Shown piece by piece: positions 38,101 to 49,040 of a DNA stretch of 64,000 nt. The translations under genes were made by a program, and so were the position numbers. This stretch comes from Cyanoderma ruficeps (Eukaryota; Chordata; Aves; Passeriformes; Timaliidae): the NCBI GenBank assembly GCA_008694505.1, contig VZDJ01000090.1:3465521-3529520 (forward strand), written 5' to 3'. Numbering within the stretch: the stretch's first letter is position 1; every line of letters begins with the position of its first letter. The notes under the pieces are model-generated. The model had not been told where the DNA came from, did no database searches, and saw only the letters and a list, made by a program, of their open reading frames with translations.

Positions 38101-40215
38101 GCATCTTTGAAACCGTGTGGGAATCTTAGCTTGCCTTGAGGTGCTTGCTTAGTGAAGAGGCCAACCAGAGACTTGTGGCTGGCTGGCTCTGTGTGTAGTT
38201 GGGGATATAAATCATTAAGGTGGATTTGGCATCTATGAAGTTTCCTTTCAGACCATACTGGTTGCCAACATGCAGGTCTCCACTTGCTGTGAGCTATTTC
38301 CTAAGGAAAAGACAGAAAGAGCTTGAGGGAGACCTACAGTTATCCTTCCTTTGTCAAAGTGGAACTTTTAGTTTCTATCAAATGCACTTTTGTTCCTCAA
38401 TTTCTGATTGTTTCTGGTGACTTCAATGCCTGGACCAGTTGGCCCCATGTATGTTGAGCTCTCAAAACCGGCCTCTTGCTCCAGGTGTGAGTGGTGAGAG
38501 ACAGAAGAGCTCTCTGCTGGGAGAATTTGCCCTGCTTCTGGGCTTTGGGGCTTTATTTGGTCAGAGAAGAGCCAGGCTGTCAGCTCCAGCATTTCTGACT
38601 GGCTTTTTAAGGCTAAAGATACAGACACTACACTCTGTCTTGCAGTTGATGTGAGATTTGCAGTATCCCAGAAGAGAGGTTTGGGTAGACACCCCAGACC
38701 TGGTATGTCTAGGGCAAACTGGAATCCTCTAGATTTAACACAACTGGTAGTGGAGCAGTGGGGTAATCGAATCCCAGGGGCAGTAACCAGTGCTTGATGA
38801 GGTGTCAAAAACGTCCATCATAACTGAACAGCACTATGAAGCAACTGTTTGGTCTTTTCCTGAAAATTAAAACTAAAAAGTAAGCCATATGATGACAGCA
38901 TCTGTAGCAGAGAGCAGAGTGGCTTGCATGAATTAGCAGCTTCCTGGCTGTTATCTGTGGCAGCCTTAGCCAGCTACTTATTCCATCACCTGCAGCTTCT
39001 GTGGGCTGAGGCCTCAGACTTACACCTTGGGGAGCACTGCAAGCCAAAGCCCCCATCACTGAGCCACAGTCAAAAAAGAGCTGGAGAAGGTCACCTCCAC
39101 AGCTTTCTCATTGAAGTCTAGGATGCTGGTCATTTGATGGAATGGGATCTTGGGTCTTGGAATGTGGAGCACAGTGACCTTGAACTGCTGAGATCTTGAT
39201 CTCCAAAGAAAGAGCGCCTGTGAAGGTTATCAATAAAGTGAACTGAATGGGGATGTGCCACAGCCTCAGTGACTTGCATCTGAATCTTCCTGGCATGTCT
39301 CACTGCAGACAAGGATATCTTACACAAGCATCTCCAGAAGCCCTGCTGGGATCATGTTGGATATCCATGGAACCAGTACCAGCAAGTGATAGCCTCCTGC
39401 TGCCTTGGAGACTTGTTATGGGTAGGGGAAGAGAGATAAATCCCCAAATTTCTCTGGGAGGCATGCTCATTAGGATGCACTTTCAGGCATTTCTTTCCCT
39501 AGTGGGCCAGATGTCATACAGGGGGGTTATATTCTTTGCAACAGTATCCATCATTTAAAAAAAAAATAGAAAAACCCCAAAATTACTCAAGCACACTGCT
39601 CATTCTTGGTAAGGTTCTGTAAATCATATCAAGTGCAGAATCTCTCCCCTTTCAGAGATCTTCCAGCCTGTTGCCTATGGATGACCCTCAGGGATCCCTG
39701 CAAGTGTCTTCCTGCCACCTCTCCCCCAAGCTTCCTGCTGATGGGACCCAGAACCACCCACTGAGCTGCTGGTGAGCAGCAGAATCAGTTTTGCTCTGTC
39801 TTACCACCCCTCCCCCTGTCCCTTTTTGGGGGCTCCAAAGGGAGCCTACCAGTACAGGCTCCTGGCACAGAAAAGTTCCCATGGAAGAAGACGATTACAC
39901 CCAAAAAAGTGACTATGGCACCCATTTGAAGGGATCTGCAGGGCGGGTAATGGGTATCAGAGCAGAGAAAGCACTGCCATCTGGCAGGGGCTGGAGCAGG
40001 GTGACAGCAAGAGGAGTCACTTTGGTCACAGGCATCCCCTGACTCAGGCACGAAGGGGCCTGCCTCCCTCCAGTCTCTTGAGAGCAGAAAAGCCACAGAC
40101 TCATGGCTGACTCCCTCGCCTCATTGTCTGTGCACTGGAGCAGGGAGGGCAGGAGGCAGAGGGAGTGGGGGAGACTTTCTGTCCCCCTGGCTCTGACAGG
40201 TCCGTGCCTGCCACA
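32173..40215. other. Non-coding flank upstream of NHLH2
   Basis: Mostly unremarkable sequence with an AT dinucleotide patch at 32881-32900 and pyrimidine runs at 34118-34148. A 90-codon frame at 36625-36897 and minus-strand frames at 38368-38808 and 39913-40314 show no domain I recognise. G+C rises gradually towards 40 kb as the NHLH2 promoter region is approached. Confidence 0.5.
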
Positions 40216-40219
40216 CACT

Positions 40220-40238
40220 GGGATTGGGGGTGGGTGGG
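40220..40238 (+). other. G-quadruplex motif upstream of promoter
   Basis: GGG, GGGGG, GGG and GGG tracts are separated by loops of 3, 1 and 1 nt, followed by further G runs to 40253. Short loops predict a stable quadruplex. It lies about 170 bp left of the first promoter motifs of NHLH2. Confidence 0.6.
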
Positions 40239-40315
40239 AGACAGGGCAGGGGGACCGCCAAAATAAATGAACTAAGAAACCAGTCTGACGATTCTCCACA
40301 AGCTTGGTATACATG

Positions 40316-40660
40316 ATGCAAATTGATGTTTAAAGCTTATTTATTAGCTTACATGTGAAATGCCAGCGGTGTTTTTCTAGATCAGTGGGTATCCAATATT
40401 TGGGCGGGGGGAGACGACGGCAGTGGGAGCGAGCATGGCTAGAGACTGTATATCCAGAGGCTAGGGTTTATATCATGGGCTGCTCTCGACTGTTATAATT
40501 TGTGGCACAGATTCAGCGAGAATCTGATCTGCTGAAAATATTTGGGCTGTGAAAACTCCCACACTGTGACAGATGTCAAGTCCAATTAAGTGACTCGTGT
40601 CCAGGTTTCTGTCCAATAGGCTTTCCCATTAAATACCAATTTAAGAGGGAAAAAATGCCG
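40316..40660 (+). promoter_or_regulatory. Presumptive NHLH2 promoter region
   Basis: The block starts with an octamer ATGCAAAT (40316-40323). It then has CCAAT (40393-40397) with an adjacent GC box GGGCGGGG (40402-40409), and three more CCAAT motifs at 40582-40586, 40613-40617 and 40636-40640. TGACAG and CAATTAAGTG (NKX2-like) lie between them. TTTAAGAG just after the last CCAAT is a weak TATA substitute, so initiation near 40,665-40,700 is my estimate. Clustered CCAAT boxes next to a CpG-rich first exon suit a developmental gene promoter. The start site is not proven. Confidence 0.5.
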
Positions 40661-41171
40661 CCCCCTTTTCTCCGAGCCTTTATCTCTTCCGACCATCTCT
40701 AGGCGAAAGCCTTTGGTACCAGAAGTGGATCCACACGCATCTCGGCTCCGTCTGTCTGTCTCGCCCCTGCCACCTTCCGCACCCCTCCTTGGCTTCTTTG
40801 CCACTCCGGGAGGGGTGGGAGGAGGAACTGCACTTTCTTTTTGTGCATGTGAGCGTACCTTGTCCTGCACCGCCGTTATCTCTCGCAGCCGCTCCGAACC
40901 CGCGCCGAGATTTTCGTTTATTTCGTTTTGTTTTTCTTTTTTCAGCCTTCGCATATTTTCCTTTATTTTTCGCTCGAAAGATGCAGGAAGAGTTAGGAAG
41001 CTCAGGGACGGATGGGGGTTTCGTTTATCCTTTTTTTTCTCCCCTCGCCAGTTTTTGAAGGACCAGAAGAAGAACTAAACCAAACATTCATTTTCCGACG
41101 GCGTCTCCCCCGCTCCTGCCCCTCTCCACCGGACCGGTGAATTAACAAAACCTCACGTTACAACCCCCTCA

Positions 41172-41197
<26 letters not shown>
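41172..41197 (+). repeat. C18-A8 homopolymer junction
   Basis: Eighteen C (41172-41189) are followed by eight A. The C run length is error-prone in sequencing, so the true length may differ. It falls within the presumptive NHLH2 first exon. Confidence 0.9.
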
Positions 41198-41202
<5 letters not shown>

Positions 41203-41292
41203 GAGAAGAAAGGAGGGAGCGACGCATTGTTACCCCGACCCGCGGCGTGCCTGTGCGTCGGGCCGCGGCGGAACAAAGCCGGCAGCGCCGCG

Positions 41293-41333
41293 CCGGGCTC
41301 CGCGCCCCGGGCTCCGGGCTCCGCGCCCCGGGC
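41293..41333 (+). repeat. 21-bp GC-rich tandem duplication
   Basis: CCGGGCTCCGCGCCCCGGGC occurs exactly at 41293-41312 and again at 41314-41333. It looks like a recent slippage duplication within the CpG island, and the sequence continues as imperfect CCCGG repeats to about 41352. Confidence 0.85.
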
Positions 41334-42728
41334 CCCGCGCCCGGCCCGGCCCGGGAGCGCCGGCGCTGCCGCAGGGAAGGAGAGGCTGAGGGGGCGGGAG
41401 AGAGGGAATAATCTCGGACGGTGCCGGTGCTGTCGCCGCATCCCTTTTGTTATTTATCGCGGTCGGGGAAGAGGAGGAAAAAAAGCGGGGGAGAGAGCAC
41501 TTTCCTCCTCTAAAACCGACCGGCCGAAGCCGCCGGTGCGCTACAGCCGCTGCCCCGGACAAGCGGGCGGAGGAGGACTTTGATGGGGAAACGCTTTTTC
41601 TCCCCTGATGCATTGTAAGTAACTTAAGTTGTTATTTATACTCCGCAAACAAACAAGACAGTATAACATCTCCCATCTCTGGAGCGCTGGAGGCCGCGGC
41701 GAGGGATGAGATCTGCCTTTCCCCATTCGAGCAGGACACTTTTTCGCTCGTAATTAATTTCATTTGATTTTGATTTTTTAATTTTTCCATGCCCCGCTCC
41801 TGGAGAGTCATTTGAACTGTAAAAGAATCGCCGAGGGGGCGAGGGGACCTGGAGAAAGAGGCTTTCCAAACGACTCCACCGAGGTAAGCAGCCTTAACAA
41901 TATCTTTCCCTTTTGCAGGTAGCACGGGGCATGGGTTTAACAATAATAATAATTATTATTAAAAAATAGAGGAGGGGGGGGAAAGCCTCTTTCTGGATCA
42001 GCTCGCCAAGCTCCACCGTACAGATAAATCCAAATCAAAGCGAAAAATTCAACACGCACCTTAGAGAAACCTCTAAGCAACTTTCTTCAGGAACCACTGC
42101 TTTAATTGCCCGTTTTCGTACAACCGCCCTGCAAATCCTGCCTCTCTATCGTGTTTTTTGCATAAGCCCCCTCGCTTGGATGCCAGCTGAAAGGTGATTT
42201 TAAACCTCCCCTCTTTATCTTTTTGCCCCACGAGATCACTGATACCTGACTCGAGCGCTAATGGTTTTTTTCCCTACCCCTGCCTTGTGGGCCTGATTAA
42301 CGCTCCTTATTAAAAATCGAAGAGGAAGCGTTTCCGACGGCCCTGGCCAGAGACGGCCCTTTTCCCAGGGAAGGAAGCGCTCTTCTCTCCCACTCCGCAG
42401 TCCCGGCTCCCTGCGCAGCCCGGGGAGCCTCGGCCCCCGGAGGAGCCCCTCTGCCCCGCCACGCGTGCCCCGCGTCTCGCCCCGCTGGGGGAGGCTTGGC
42501 TCTAGCCCTGCCTGGGAAGAATTCCCCCTGCCCGTGCGGTTGTTGTTATCATTATCGTTAACAACAATAATAATAATAGTTTATTTTTCCCAGCCGGGTC
42601 TGAGGCCCGACTGGGACTTTCCCTGGAAACTTTATGTGGAAATACTTTGCAATCTTAATTCGAGGGAAGAGAGGATGCGATGTTCCCTTCTCCGTCGGGC
42701 TCGCTCCCCACCTCGCTCGACACCCCAG

Positions 42729-42731
<3 letters not shown>

Positions 42732-42759
<28 letters not shown>
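42732..42759 (+). repeat. (CA)14 microsatellite
   Basis: Fourteen perfect CA units in the presumptive NHLH2 intron, likely polymorphic in length. Confidence 0.95.
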
Positions 42760-42760
<1 letters not shown>

Positions 42761-42921
42761 TTGTGTCCAAGGTTATTCACTAGTTGCCTGATGTATTGTT
42801 TTATTACATGCCGGCATGTCCACGGACGCGCTCGGATTTGTATTGCTGTCTACATGACAGATGGTGCTCTGTGAGGCCGCAAGAAGATACGATTCAATTT
42901 TCTTTTGAAAGGCACGTCCGC

Positions 42922-42942
42922 ATTTATTTATTTATTTATTTA
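42922..42942 (+). repeat. (ATTT)5 microsatellite
   Basis: Five perfect ATTT units plus one base in the presumptive NHLH2 intron. Confidence 0.9.
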
Positions 42943-43118
42943 GCCTCCCCCTCTTTTCGCGCAGGGAGGGGAGAGGAGGGAAAATTTAAAGGGATGGAAA
43001 AGTTCGGCCTCTGCTTTGGGGTTTTGTTTCTTTTTGAATTCCACGCTTAGGAAACGGAAACTCTCCAAACATTCCCATTTGATCGCTGGCTAATCGCTAT
43101 CTGCACGATTAGCAGCAG

Positions 43119-43180
43119 GAAAAGAAAGAAAGAAAGAAAAAGAAAAAAAAGAAGGAGCACAGAGAAAAGAGAGGAGGGGA
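43119..43180 (+). repeat. GAAA-rich polypurine tract
   Basis: GAAA repeats followed by A-rich and then GGGGA-type purine sequence. Nearly uninterrupted purines over about 60 bases could form triplex DNA. Confidence 0.8.
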
Positions 43181-43381
43181 GAGCCTAGCAGATACATCGG
43201 ATCCCGCAGGGATTGGGGAAATAAATCTCCCCACTGGCCTTGTTATATTTGTGGAGCCTTGAGCTGTGTATTTAAAAGTATCATGTCTGTAGCTGGATCC
43301 CATGGAGCGTTGCCGAAAGAGAAACGGTTAAGCAGAAACTGGCAGGCCAGAAAGGACAATATTAAAATAGGGGGCCTGGAA

Positions 43382-43407
43382 GGGAGGGGGGGGAGGGGGG
43401 CGGGGGG
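43382..43407 (+). other. G-quadruplex motif in presumptive NHLH2 intron
   Basis: Runs of 3, 8, 6 and 6 G are separated by single A, A and C bases on the sense strand, about 420 bp before the start codon. The one-base loops predict a very stable quadruplex in DNA and in the pre-mRNA. Confidence 0.75.
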
Positions 43408-43828
43408 CATCACCATAATATTGAAACACTGGATATTAGCTTGCTTGGGAAAAAAAAAATCCTCTATTGCTCTCTGGGCCTGTTTCGACATCCAAGGAAG
43501 CGCAGGGAATAACGGCAGGAAGTGTATATTCCGCTGAAGCGGCCGTCAAACGCTAGAGAAGAGATGGTTAAATGACGGGGTATCGTTTATCCCCGATATT
43601 GCTCTCATTAGTTTGTACTGCCCGAAGGAGCCAGGACTCGTCCACCCGGCTCTCCCCCCGCCCCGGTCGGGCGGTACCGGCGCCGGGGGCAGGGCGCGGG
43701 GGCCGGCATGTCCCTCATGTCCCTGCCCGTGTCCCCACTCCCCGCCTTGCCCCTGTATCCCGGGGCCGGGGCGCTGACCCGCTCTCTCTGCTTCTCTGTC
43801 TCGGGAAGGCTCCTCCGCCCCCTCCAAG

Positions 43829-44260
43829 ATGATGCTTAGCCCGGACCAAGCTGCCGACTCCGACCACCCCTCCTCGGCGCCCTCCGACCCGGAGTCCCTG
43901 GGCGGCGCGGACGCCCAGGCTCTCAGCTGCTGCGTCTCCGACCCGGAGCCCGCCGAGGGCGGCGGCGGCGAGGGCCGGGGCGGCGGCGGCGGCGGGGAGG
44001 GCCGCGGCGGGGGCCGGCCCGGGCTGCACCCGCCGCCGCTGAGCCGGGAGGAGAAGCGCCGGCGGCGCCGCGCCACGGCCAAGTACCGCTCGGCCCACGC
44101 CACGCGGGAGCGGATCCGCGTGGAGGCCTTCAACCTGGCCTTCGCCGAGCTGCGCAAGCTGCTGCCCACCCTGCCCCCCGACAAGAAGCTCTCCAAGATC
44201 GAGATCCTGCGCCTCGCCATCTGCTACATCTCCTATCTCAACCACGTGCTGGACGTGTAG
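43829..44260 (+). CDS. NHLH2: NHLH2 (HEN2/NSCL2), class II bHLH transcription factor
   Basis: The frame encodes 143 residues and ends in TAG at 44258-44260. The protein starts [16 protein letters not shown], which identifies NHLH2 rather than NHLH1. The C-terminal 70 or so residues are the NHLH-type basic helix-loop-helix domain. The basic region is at about 76-99, with the [11 protein letters not shown]-contact segment including the E-box glutamate E94. Helix 1 is at about 100-113, the loop TLPPDKK at 114-120, and helix 2 at 121-142, ending NHVLDV at the C-terminus as in the family. An in-frame TGA at 43775-43777 and an A at -3 support the first ATG. NHLH2 is a nuclear neural factor that acts as a dimer on CANNTG sites; in mammals it is tied to hypothalamic and GnRH neurons, body weight and fertility. 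Residues 44-63 hold 15 glycines, and the protein is about 8 residues longer than the mammalian form as I recall it (about 135). No frameshift is seen, and the coding region is one exon. Confidence 0.97.
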   Translation: MMLSPDQAADSDHPSSAPSDPESLGGADAQALSCCVSDPEPAEGGGGEGRGGGGGGEGRGGGRPGLHPPPLSREEKRRRRRATAKYRSAHATRERIRVEAFNLAFAELRKLLPTLPPDKKLSKIEILRLAICYISYLNHVLDV

Positions 44261-44338
44261 CGCCCGACAGACGCCCGGAGCCCCGGGACCCCCAGTCCCG
44301 CCGCCCCGGGTCCGGCCGCGGCGGGCAGCGCCTTCCCC

Positions 44339-44361
44339 GGGGCGGGCGGCGGGGCGGGGGG
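44339..44361 (+). other. G-quadruplex motif just past the NHLH2 stop
   Basis: GGGG, GGG, GGGG and GGGGGG tracts with loops C, CGGC and C lie on the mRNA strand 79 nt after the stop codon. The transcript could form an RNA quadruplex at the start of the 3' UTR. Confidence 0.6.
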
Positions 44362-44538
44362 TCCCCGCTGCTTGTGCTCCCCCCCGGAGGGCTCCCGACT
44401 GATCGAGAGCCCGCTTTCCGAAGAGAAGTGTAAAACCGGATCGTCTCTTCAGGCTGTCAAGTGCCCCTTTATATATATCCAAAAACATCTACTTGTGACC
44501 TTAAACGTGTGACCCATGGGTGCAGTTAAAAATAACTA

Positions 44539-44600
44539 TTTTTTATTTATGGTAGAAGGAGTTGACAATTTATTTTTTTCAAGATTTATTTATTTTTCAG
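44539..44600 (+). promoter_or_regulatory. AU-rich element cluster in NHLH2 3' UTR
   Basis: Four ATTTA pentamers start at 44545, 44568, 44584 and 44588, the last two overlapping, in a U-rich context. Clustered AUUUA motifs usually recruit decay or ELAV/Hu-type proteins, consistent with an unstable, neurally regulated mRNA. The effect is inferred. Confidence 0.6.
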
Positions 44601-44999
44601 AGTGGTGGCAATTTTACTTTGGATACTTCGTGCCAATTGGTTTCTATAGTCGGGTGTTTACACTTTCTCCTGTGGAATATTATGTTTGACTTTATGAGTG
44701 TTTGTTGGGATCAATACAGTGTTCATTTTATTTTCTTTTTAATTTATTTTTCCCCTCCAATTATATTGCACTTGTGTACCACAAACCTCCCCTCCCTCCC
44801 TGTTTATAAGTATATTTTATATATATCAAGGCATTTGCTCTTGACCTTTTTTTTCTTTCTTTCTTTCCTTGTGTGGGATCAACAACCACTAGCACTTAAC
44901 TAGGAGAGGTTTTGTGTTTTTTTTAAACTTGTTGTTATTCTGATCTATAGTTGCGTCTGAAAAGTACTTTGCAAATCGTTTATAAGGGAAGTAGTTTCT

Positions 45000-45072
45000 T
45001 TGTGGGTGTATATGTGCGTGTGCGTATACATGCATGTGTGTGGGAGTGAGCGTGGGTGTGTATGTGTGTGGT
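45000..45072 (+). repeat. Imperfect TG/CA-like tract in NHLH2 3' UTR
   Basis: Alternating TG-rich sequence interrupted by TATA, CATGCA and GGGAGTGAG. UG-rich RNA can bind CELF-family proteins. It appears to be a degenerate microsatellite. Confidence 0.8.
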
Positions 45073-45423
45073 ATATTTTTAGGAAAGGACATTTTTTTCC
45101 TAAAAAAAAAAAGAAAAAAAAAGAAAGAAAAGTAAATCCAGGACTGCTTTCCTTTGTGAACAACCAAAAAAATTCTATAACCTGAAAATGTTCCATGTTC
45201 TTTGCTGTGAATCTCTTAAAACAAGAAGCGCATTTTAGGGACGAAAGAGAAAAAGAAAAAAAAACCACATCTGCTATCCAAAGATTTTAGTCTTTTTCAG
45301 GGTTTTTTTGTGTGTCTATGTTGCTTTATATAATGCAATATTTTGTAGTGAAAATAGATAAATCTGGTTTCTATCTGATGCGTTTTTCATATCTCTCATG
45401 AATGGTGAGCTGTTTTGCATATA

Positions 45424-45442
45424 AATAAAAGTATCAAATAAA
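45424..45442 (+). terminator. Double polyadenylation signal of NHLH2
   Basis: AATAAA at 45424-45429 and again at 45437-45442, followed by a T-rich and then GT-rich downstream element to about 45483. Cleavage probably falls at about 45,452-45,468. Confidence 0.75.
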
Positions 45443-45465
45443 AGCTGTTTTTTCCTAATTATTTT

Positions 45466-48400
45466 TCCCTGTTGGTCCTTCTGTAAGACAGACATGAAAT
45501 GTCTTTATGAATAAGGATTGCAAAGGCTCCTTGAGTCGAGCATGGGAAGCTTCAACAGGTTACCTGCCTCTTCCTAGGGAACTTGGACTGCAGTTCCTCC
45601 ACCACAGCTCCCCTGCTCCAGCCGCTCTCAGCTGGCTGCCCTGCCCAAATGCAAAGGAGACACAGGACTCTTGCTGTCACTTTCTCCCAGTCTCATCGTG
45701 ACTGGCATCTGGTCACATGCTCCAAAGTTCAAGCTGTACAATCCAATCTGATGCTTGCAAGCGCCTGTTTTGCTACCTCACTCTTTGAAATTCTTGGCTT
45801 TGCCACCCAAATGTATGTGTTTTGTCCTGCCTGAGTGCACTGGGGTTTCTTTCTCTTGTTTAAGTTCAGCTTTAATCCCTCTCTGGCCAGGTCTTATTCT
45901 ACTAAAACCAAGGAAAAATCTTGTGTCCTTTCCCTACTCTAAAAAACCTCAACCATAATCTTTCGTATAAGGCTTCATTGCCAAATCTTGTCATTTGAAA
46001 TACGGAACAGATACAGACTCAATGACAGACAGGTTATTACCCGAGTAATGTGAGACTATCTCATTTATTAAACCCTTTTCTCGTTTACCACAAGGGGTTA
46101 ATTTTACCTATAATTTGAATACTGCCATTGACTCCAGTGGCTTGGTCATGTATTCTTACTTGCTGGAGAGATAAAACCCTCCCCTCCACCCCATTTTTAT
46201 GGCTGACACTTGGCACAGTGATTTAATTAAGTGTGGTCTTGACCAGCTGAAAAGCTCCATGCAGAAAACCTGTCAGAGAGACTGTTAATTCCATTTCCTA
46301 CAAATACACGCTTACCATGTCCCAAGGGAGCACACACTGGTTTGGTAGTTCAATGCACAGGTATCAAATCCTGCATTTCAGGGCTGAAATAACTCCACCA
46401 ACTTTGGAGCTGTCTTCTTTTGGGACAGTACTGTTTCTTAGGTTCAATATCAGGGCGCTGTGTTGAGTTTGATGTAATTGCCTGAGTGATATTAAAAATC
46501 CTGCCATTCAAAAAGCTTTCATGTTACCAGCACTTGGGAGGACTTAGTTAATAAAAAGATAAACATATTATTTCCTTCTTGACCATTGGGAATGCATGTT
46601 TTAGGGGAAGTGAGTGCTCTGCAACACCCCACTGCAAAGTATGATGGCTGTAGTCAGTGGCACTTGTAGGTGTGAACTCCACATTCCCCCCTGGCCTCAC
46701 TTTCCCTTCTGGGGGTCTCACACATGTGTCAGAGGCAGAGGTTGAGACAATGTTTGAGTCTCAGTTTCTCAGCCATGTGATCCTGCGCCCAAGTGATAAA
46801 CCAGAAAGGCTCCTGTGTTGTGAGCAAAGAACAGTACAGAGTGGAGATGTGTGGGAACAGGCTCAGAAAGTCAGAAAATCTCGTGGGCTATTCCATTCTT
46901 ACCATCCCTGAGAAAAGAGAGACCCCGTCTGCACTCAGATGCAGAGCAGCAAGAGCTTTCCTTTTGGTGGTATCCAAAGGGTCAAATCTCAAGTTTAACC
47001 CACAAGAGTCAGGGCACTTGACCTGAAGAGATGTCCTTTTCTTCCCAAGTTTTATCTGATGGAAGAAATTGATTCTTCCTACAAGTCCTGTCTCACTTCC
47101 ATACACTCACCACCTTGTTTAAATTCTGTTGCCACAATAACATCACCCCAACTACTTTTTTTTCTGCTGGCACCAAGAAGGAAACTCATTCTCATCTAGC
47201 AGTTGATGAATGTTGAAAACAGAATTGCTCCCAAATTCCACACTTTTTTTTATTCTTAAGGAGCTGAGTAGTGTGCAGAAGCTACAAGGCCTATGCAAAA
47301 AANAAAAAAAAAAAAAAAAAAAAAAAAGCTGCATGGCTAAGGGCTCTGAAGTCTGGATTTATGAAGAACGAGTAAACACATTTAACTCCATCTCATTGCA
47401 AGTCTGGGTTGATAGCAATAAAATCTAATTATATAATCAAATTTTGCCTATGTCTATATTCCCTCAGCAATAAAGGAATGAATGACCTTGAATGACAATA
47501 CCATAGGAGGAATGGGGTTGGAAGTTCTGAATGGAAGTTTATATCACACTCAGCCATTACAACAAGGGGCAGGGAAGAGACAGTCAATATCTCCTGGTAT
47601 TTTAGCTACATTCAGATATCTTTCTTTCACAACTGAAAAGGAGCTCATCCTACAAACTACGAAAGAAAGTGCACTCAAAAACAGAGAAGGCAAAGCACTA
47701 CCTCTGGACTTTTAGCTGACTCTAAGAGAGGGACTTTAGGCCTGAACTCAATACAATACATAAAACATTATATAAAATATATAAAACATTGAATGGAAAC
47801 CTCCAGCATTCACAGAGAGCAAGTAGTTCTAATGGATAAACCTAGAATATCCCAATACAAGGGATATCCAATGCATGCTAACATCAGGTTATAACACCTA
47901 TTAAGACACATTTTCAGGCCTGCATGGACTCACAGGGACACGGTGCAATACACACTCACATGGTATCATTAGGAAGCAGGGCAGATAATGCATTCATCTG
48001 AACCCTGGAAACAGATCCTGACCCTGATACAGCAAACGAGGACAGACAGCAAGCCAAAAGTAACTCCTCCAAATAAACATAATGGTTTTGACAGGACTGT
48101 ACAGCTAAGGGGGAGCTGTATCTGAGTATTATACAGTTTCCTAAGAGATTAAAAGATCTTGAGCACAAAATATTCCAAAATATAGACTTGAATTTAGGCT
48201 GCTAGTACATATGCACATACAAAAGGAAAGATTTCTAGGCACAGACCATCACTGTCCAGCAAAGTGCATGTACTCTGTATTCAGGATTACACTACTCCCC
48301 AGCCACAAAGTCATGGCCTATTGTTTGTGTTAAAAAGTGTGTGAGCCAGGTAGGACATGACCACTGATACTTACAGCAGATAAATTCCGCGGGTCTTGGA

Positions 48401-48689
48401 TGTGATTTGATACCTTTGCTGTATTTCTAGCAAAGGGAGTGTGTGTGTCTGTTTGAGAGAGAGATGGGGGGTGGCAAGCTGAAGAGGATGTTGTATATGA
48501 AACTCAACAAAGAAATGGATCTTTTCCATTATATAGCTGTGAAGAAATAGCAGAGACATTCTATCTATCTCTTCACATATCTATCCATCTAGCCATCCTG
48601 TAACCCAATTAACCCAGTTCTTTTAGGGTGAATAAATGTGTTCTAATATCACCCATTATTTTTCTGTACTCTCAGTTTATTCTCCAGGG
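45466..48689. other. Non-coding stretch downstream of NHLH2
   Basis: Nothing gene-like. It contains an A-rich homopolymer with an ambiguous base at 47303 and small ATCT repeats around 48560-48596. AT-rich unique sequence is otherwise seen. Confidence 0.5.
47301..47327 (+). repeat. Poly-A tract with ambiguous base
   Basis: About 27 bases of A interrupted by one N at 47303. No obvious retroposed body precedes it, and no target-site duplication was found by eye. Its length is unreliable. Confidence 0.85.
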
Positions 48690-49040
48690 TGGGACAGATC
48701 AATAACCACAATAGCAACCGACCCAAAAGGAAAAGGCAATCTCCTGGCGCTTCTTATTTATTTCTTCAGAGCTGATTTCGTTTTTCCTGCCTCTTCCCCT
48801 GGTGACGGATTTTGCCTTTCCTGCCCAGAATGGCCGTGTTGTTTTATCCTGGGCTCTATTTGCATGTGAGCTTCAGATTCATCTTTGGCTCCTTGCACGG
48901 TTTGGGATGAGACCCTCCTTGTCCCCAGAGAGGGGGGCAGGTGTTGCTCCAGTCGAGCGAATGGAACCAAATTACAGGACCGTCTGTCGCCTCCTCTGGG
49001 AGCCGGCAGAGGGAGGGGAGGAAGGGGAGGGGAGCGGGAT
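48690..49040. promoter_or_regulatory. Candidate downstream enhancer of NHLH2
   Basis: CpG-retaining block about 3.3-3.6 kb past the poly(A) site, containing an octamer ATTTGCAT (48858-48865), a CAGGTG E-box (48938-48943), GGTGACGG near 48801 and a polypurine G-rich tract (49010-49037). Its composition differs from both flanks. Enhancer activity is a guess from motif density and position. Confidence 0.3.

Larger units (their letters stand above)
41080..41600. promoter_or_regulatory. CpG island over first exon of NHLH2
   Basis: Very high CpG and G+C density, peaking at 41225-41400, just downstream of the CCAAT cluster. It lies over the presumptive first exon. Open frames across it on both strands are a by-product of the GC-rich, stop-poor composition. 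Confidence 0.7.
40665..41883 (+). other. Presumptive non-coding first exon(s) of NHLH2
   Basis: GC-rich sequence between the CCAAT cluster and the splice-donor candidates. Two donors are strong: ATT|GTAAGT (GT at 41615-41616) and GAG|GTAAGC (GT at 41884-41885). NHLH-family genes carry their whole coding region in one exon behind untranslated upstream exon(s), so this is the natural place for the 5' UTR. It includes upstream ATGs and open frames of up to about 120 codons (for example 40713-41078), which I do not regard as genes. The 5' boundary is an estimate. Confidence 0.45.
41884..43808 (+). other. Presumptive intron of NHLH2
   Basis: Runs from the GAG|GTAAGC donor to an acceptor just before the start codon. 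Two acceptors are possible: GGGAAG|GCT at 43808/43809 behind the CTCTCTCTGCTTCTCTGTCT tract, or CTCCAAG directly before the ATG at 43829. It contains microsatellites, a G-quadruplex motif and a 9-bp inverted repeat (42540-42548 with 42559-42567). An upstream donor at 41615 would make the intron longer. Confidence 0.4.
43620..44420. promoter_or_regulatory. CpG island over coding exon of NHLH2
   Basis: Dense CpG across the end of the intron, the whole coding region and the first part of the 3' UTR. Coding-exon islands are common for small developmental transcription factors. High G+C explains the long antisense frames seen here. Confidence 0.75.
44261..45465 (+). other. NHLH2 3' UTR
   Basis: A GC-rich first 150 bases after the stop turns abruptly AT-rich at about 44460. 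It carries AU-rich elements, a TTTC repeat (44855-44868), a TG-rich tract and an A-rich run (45103-45130). The end is estimated at about 10-25 nt past the second AATAAA, before a GT-rich TGTTGGTCCTTCTGT stretch. Confidence 0.75.
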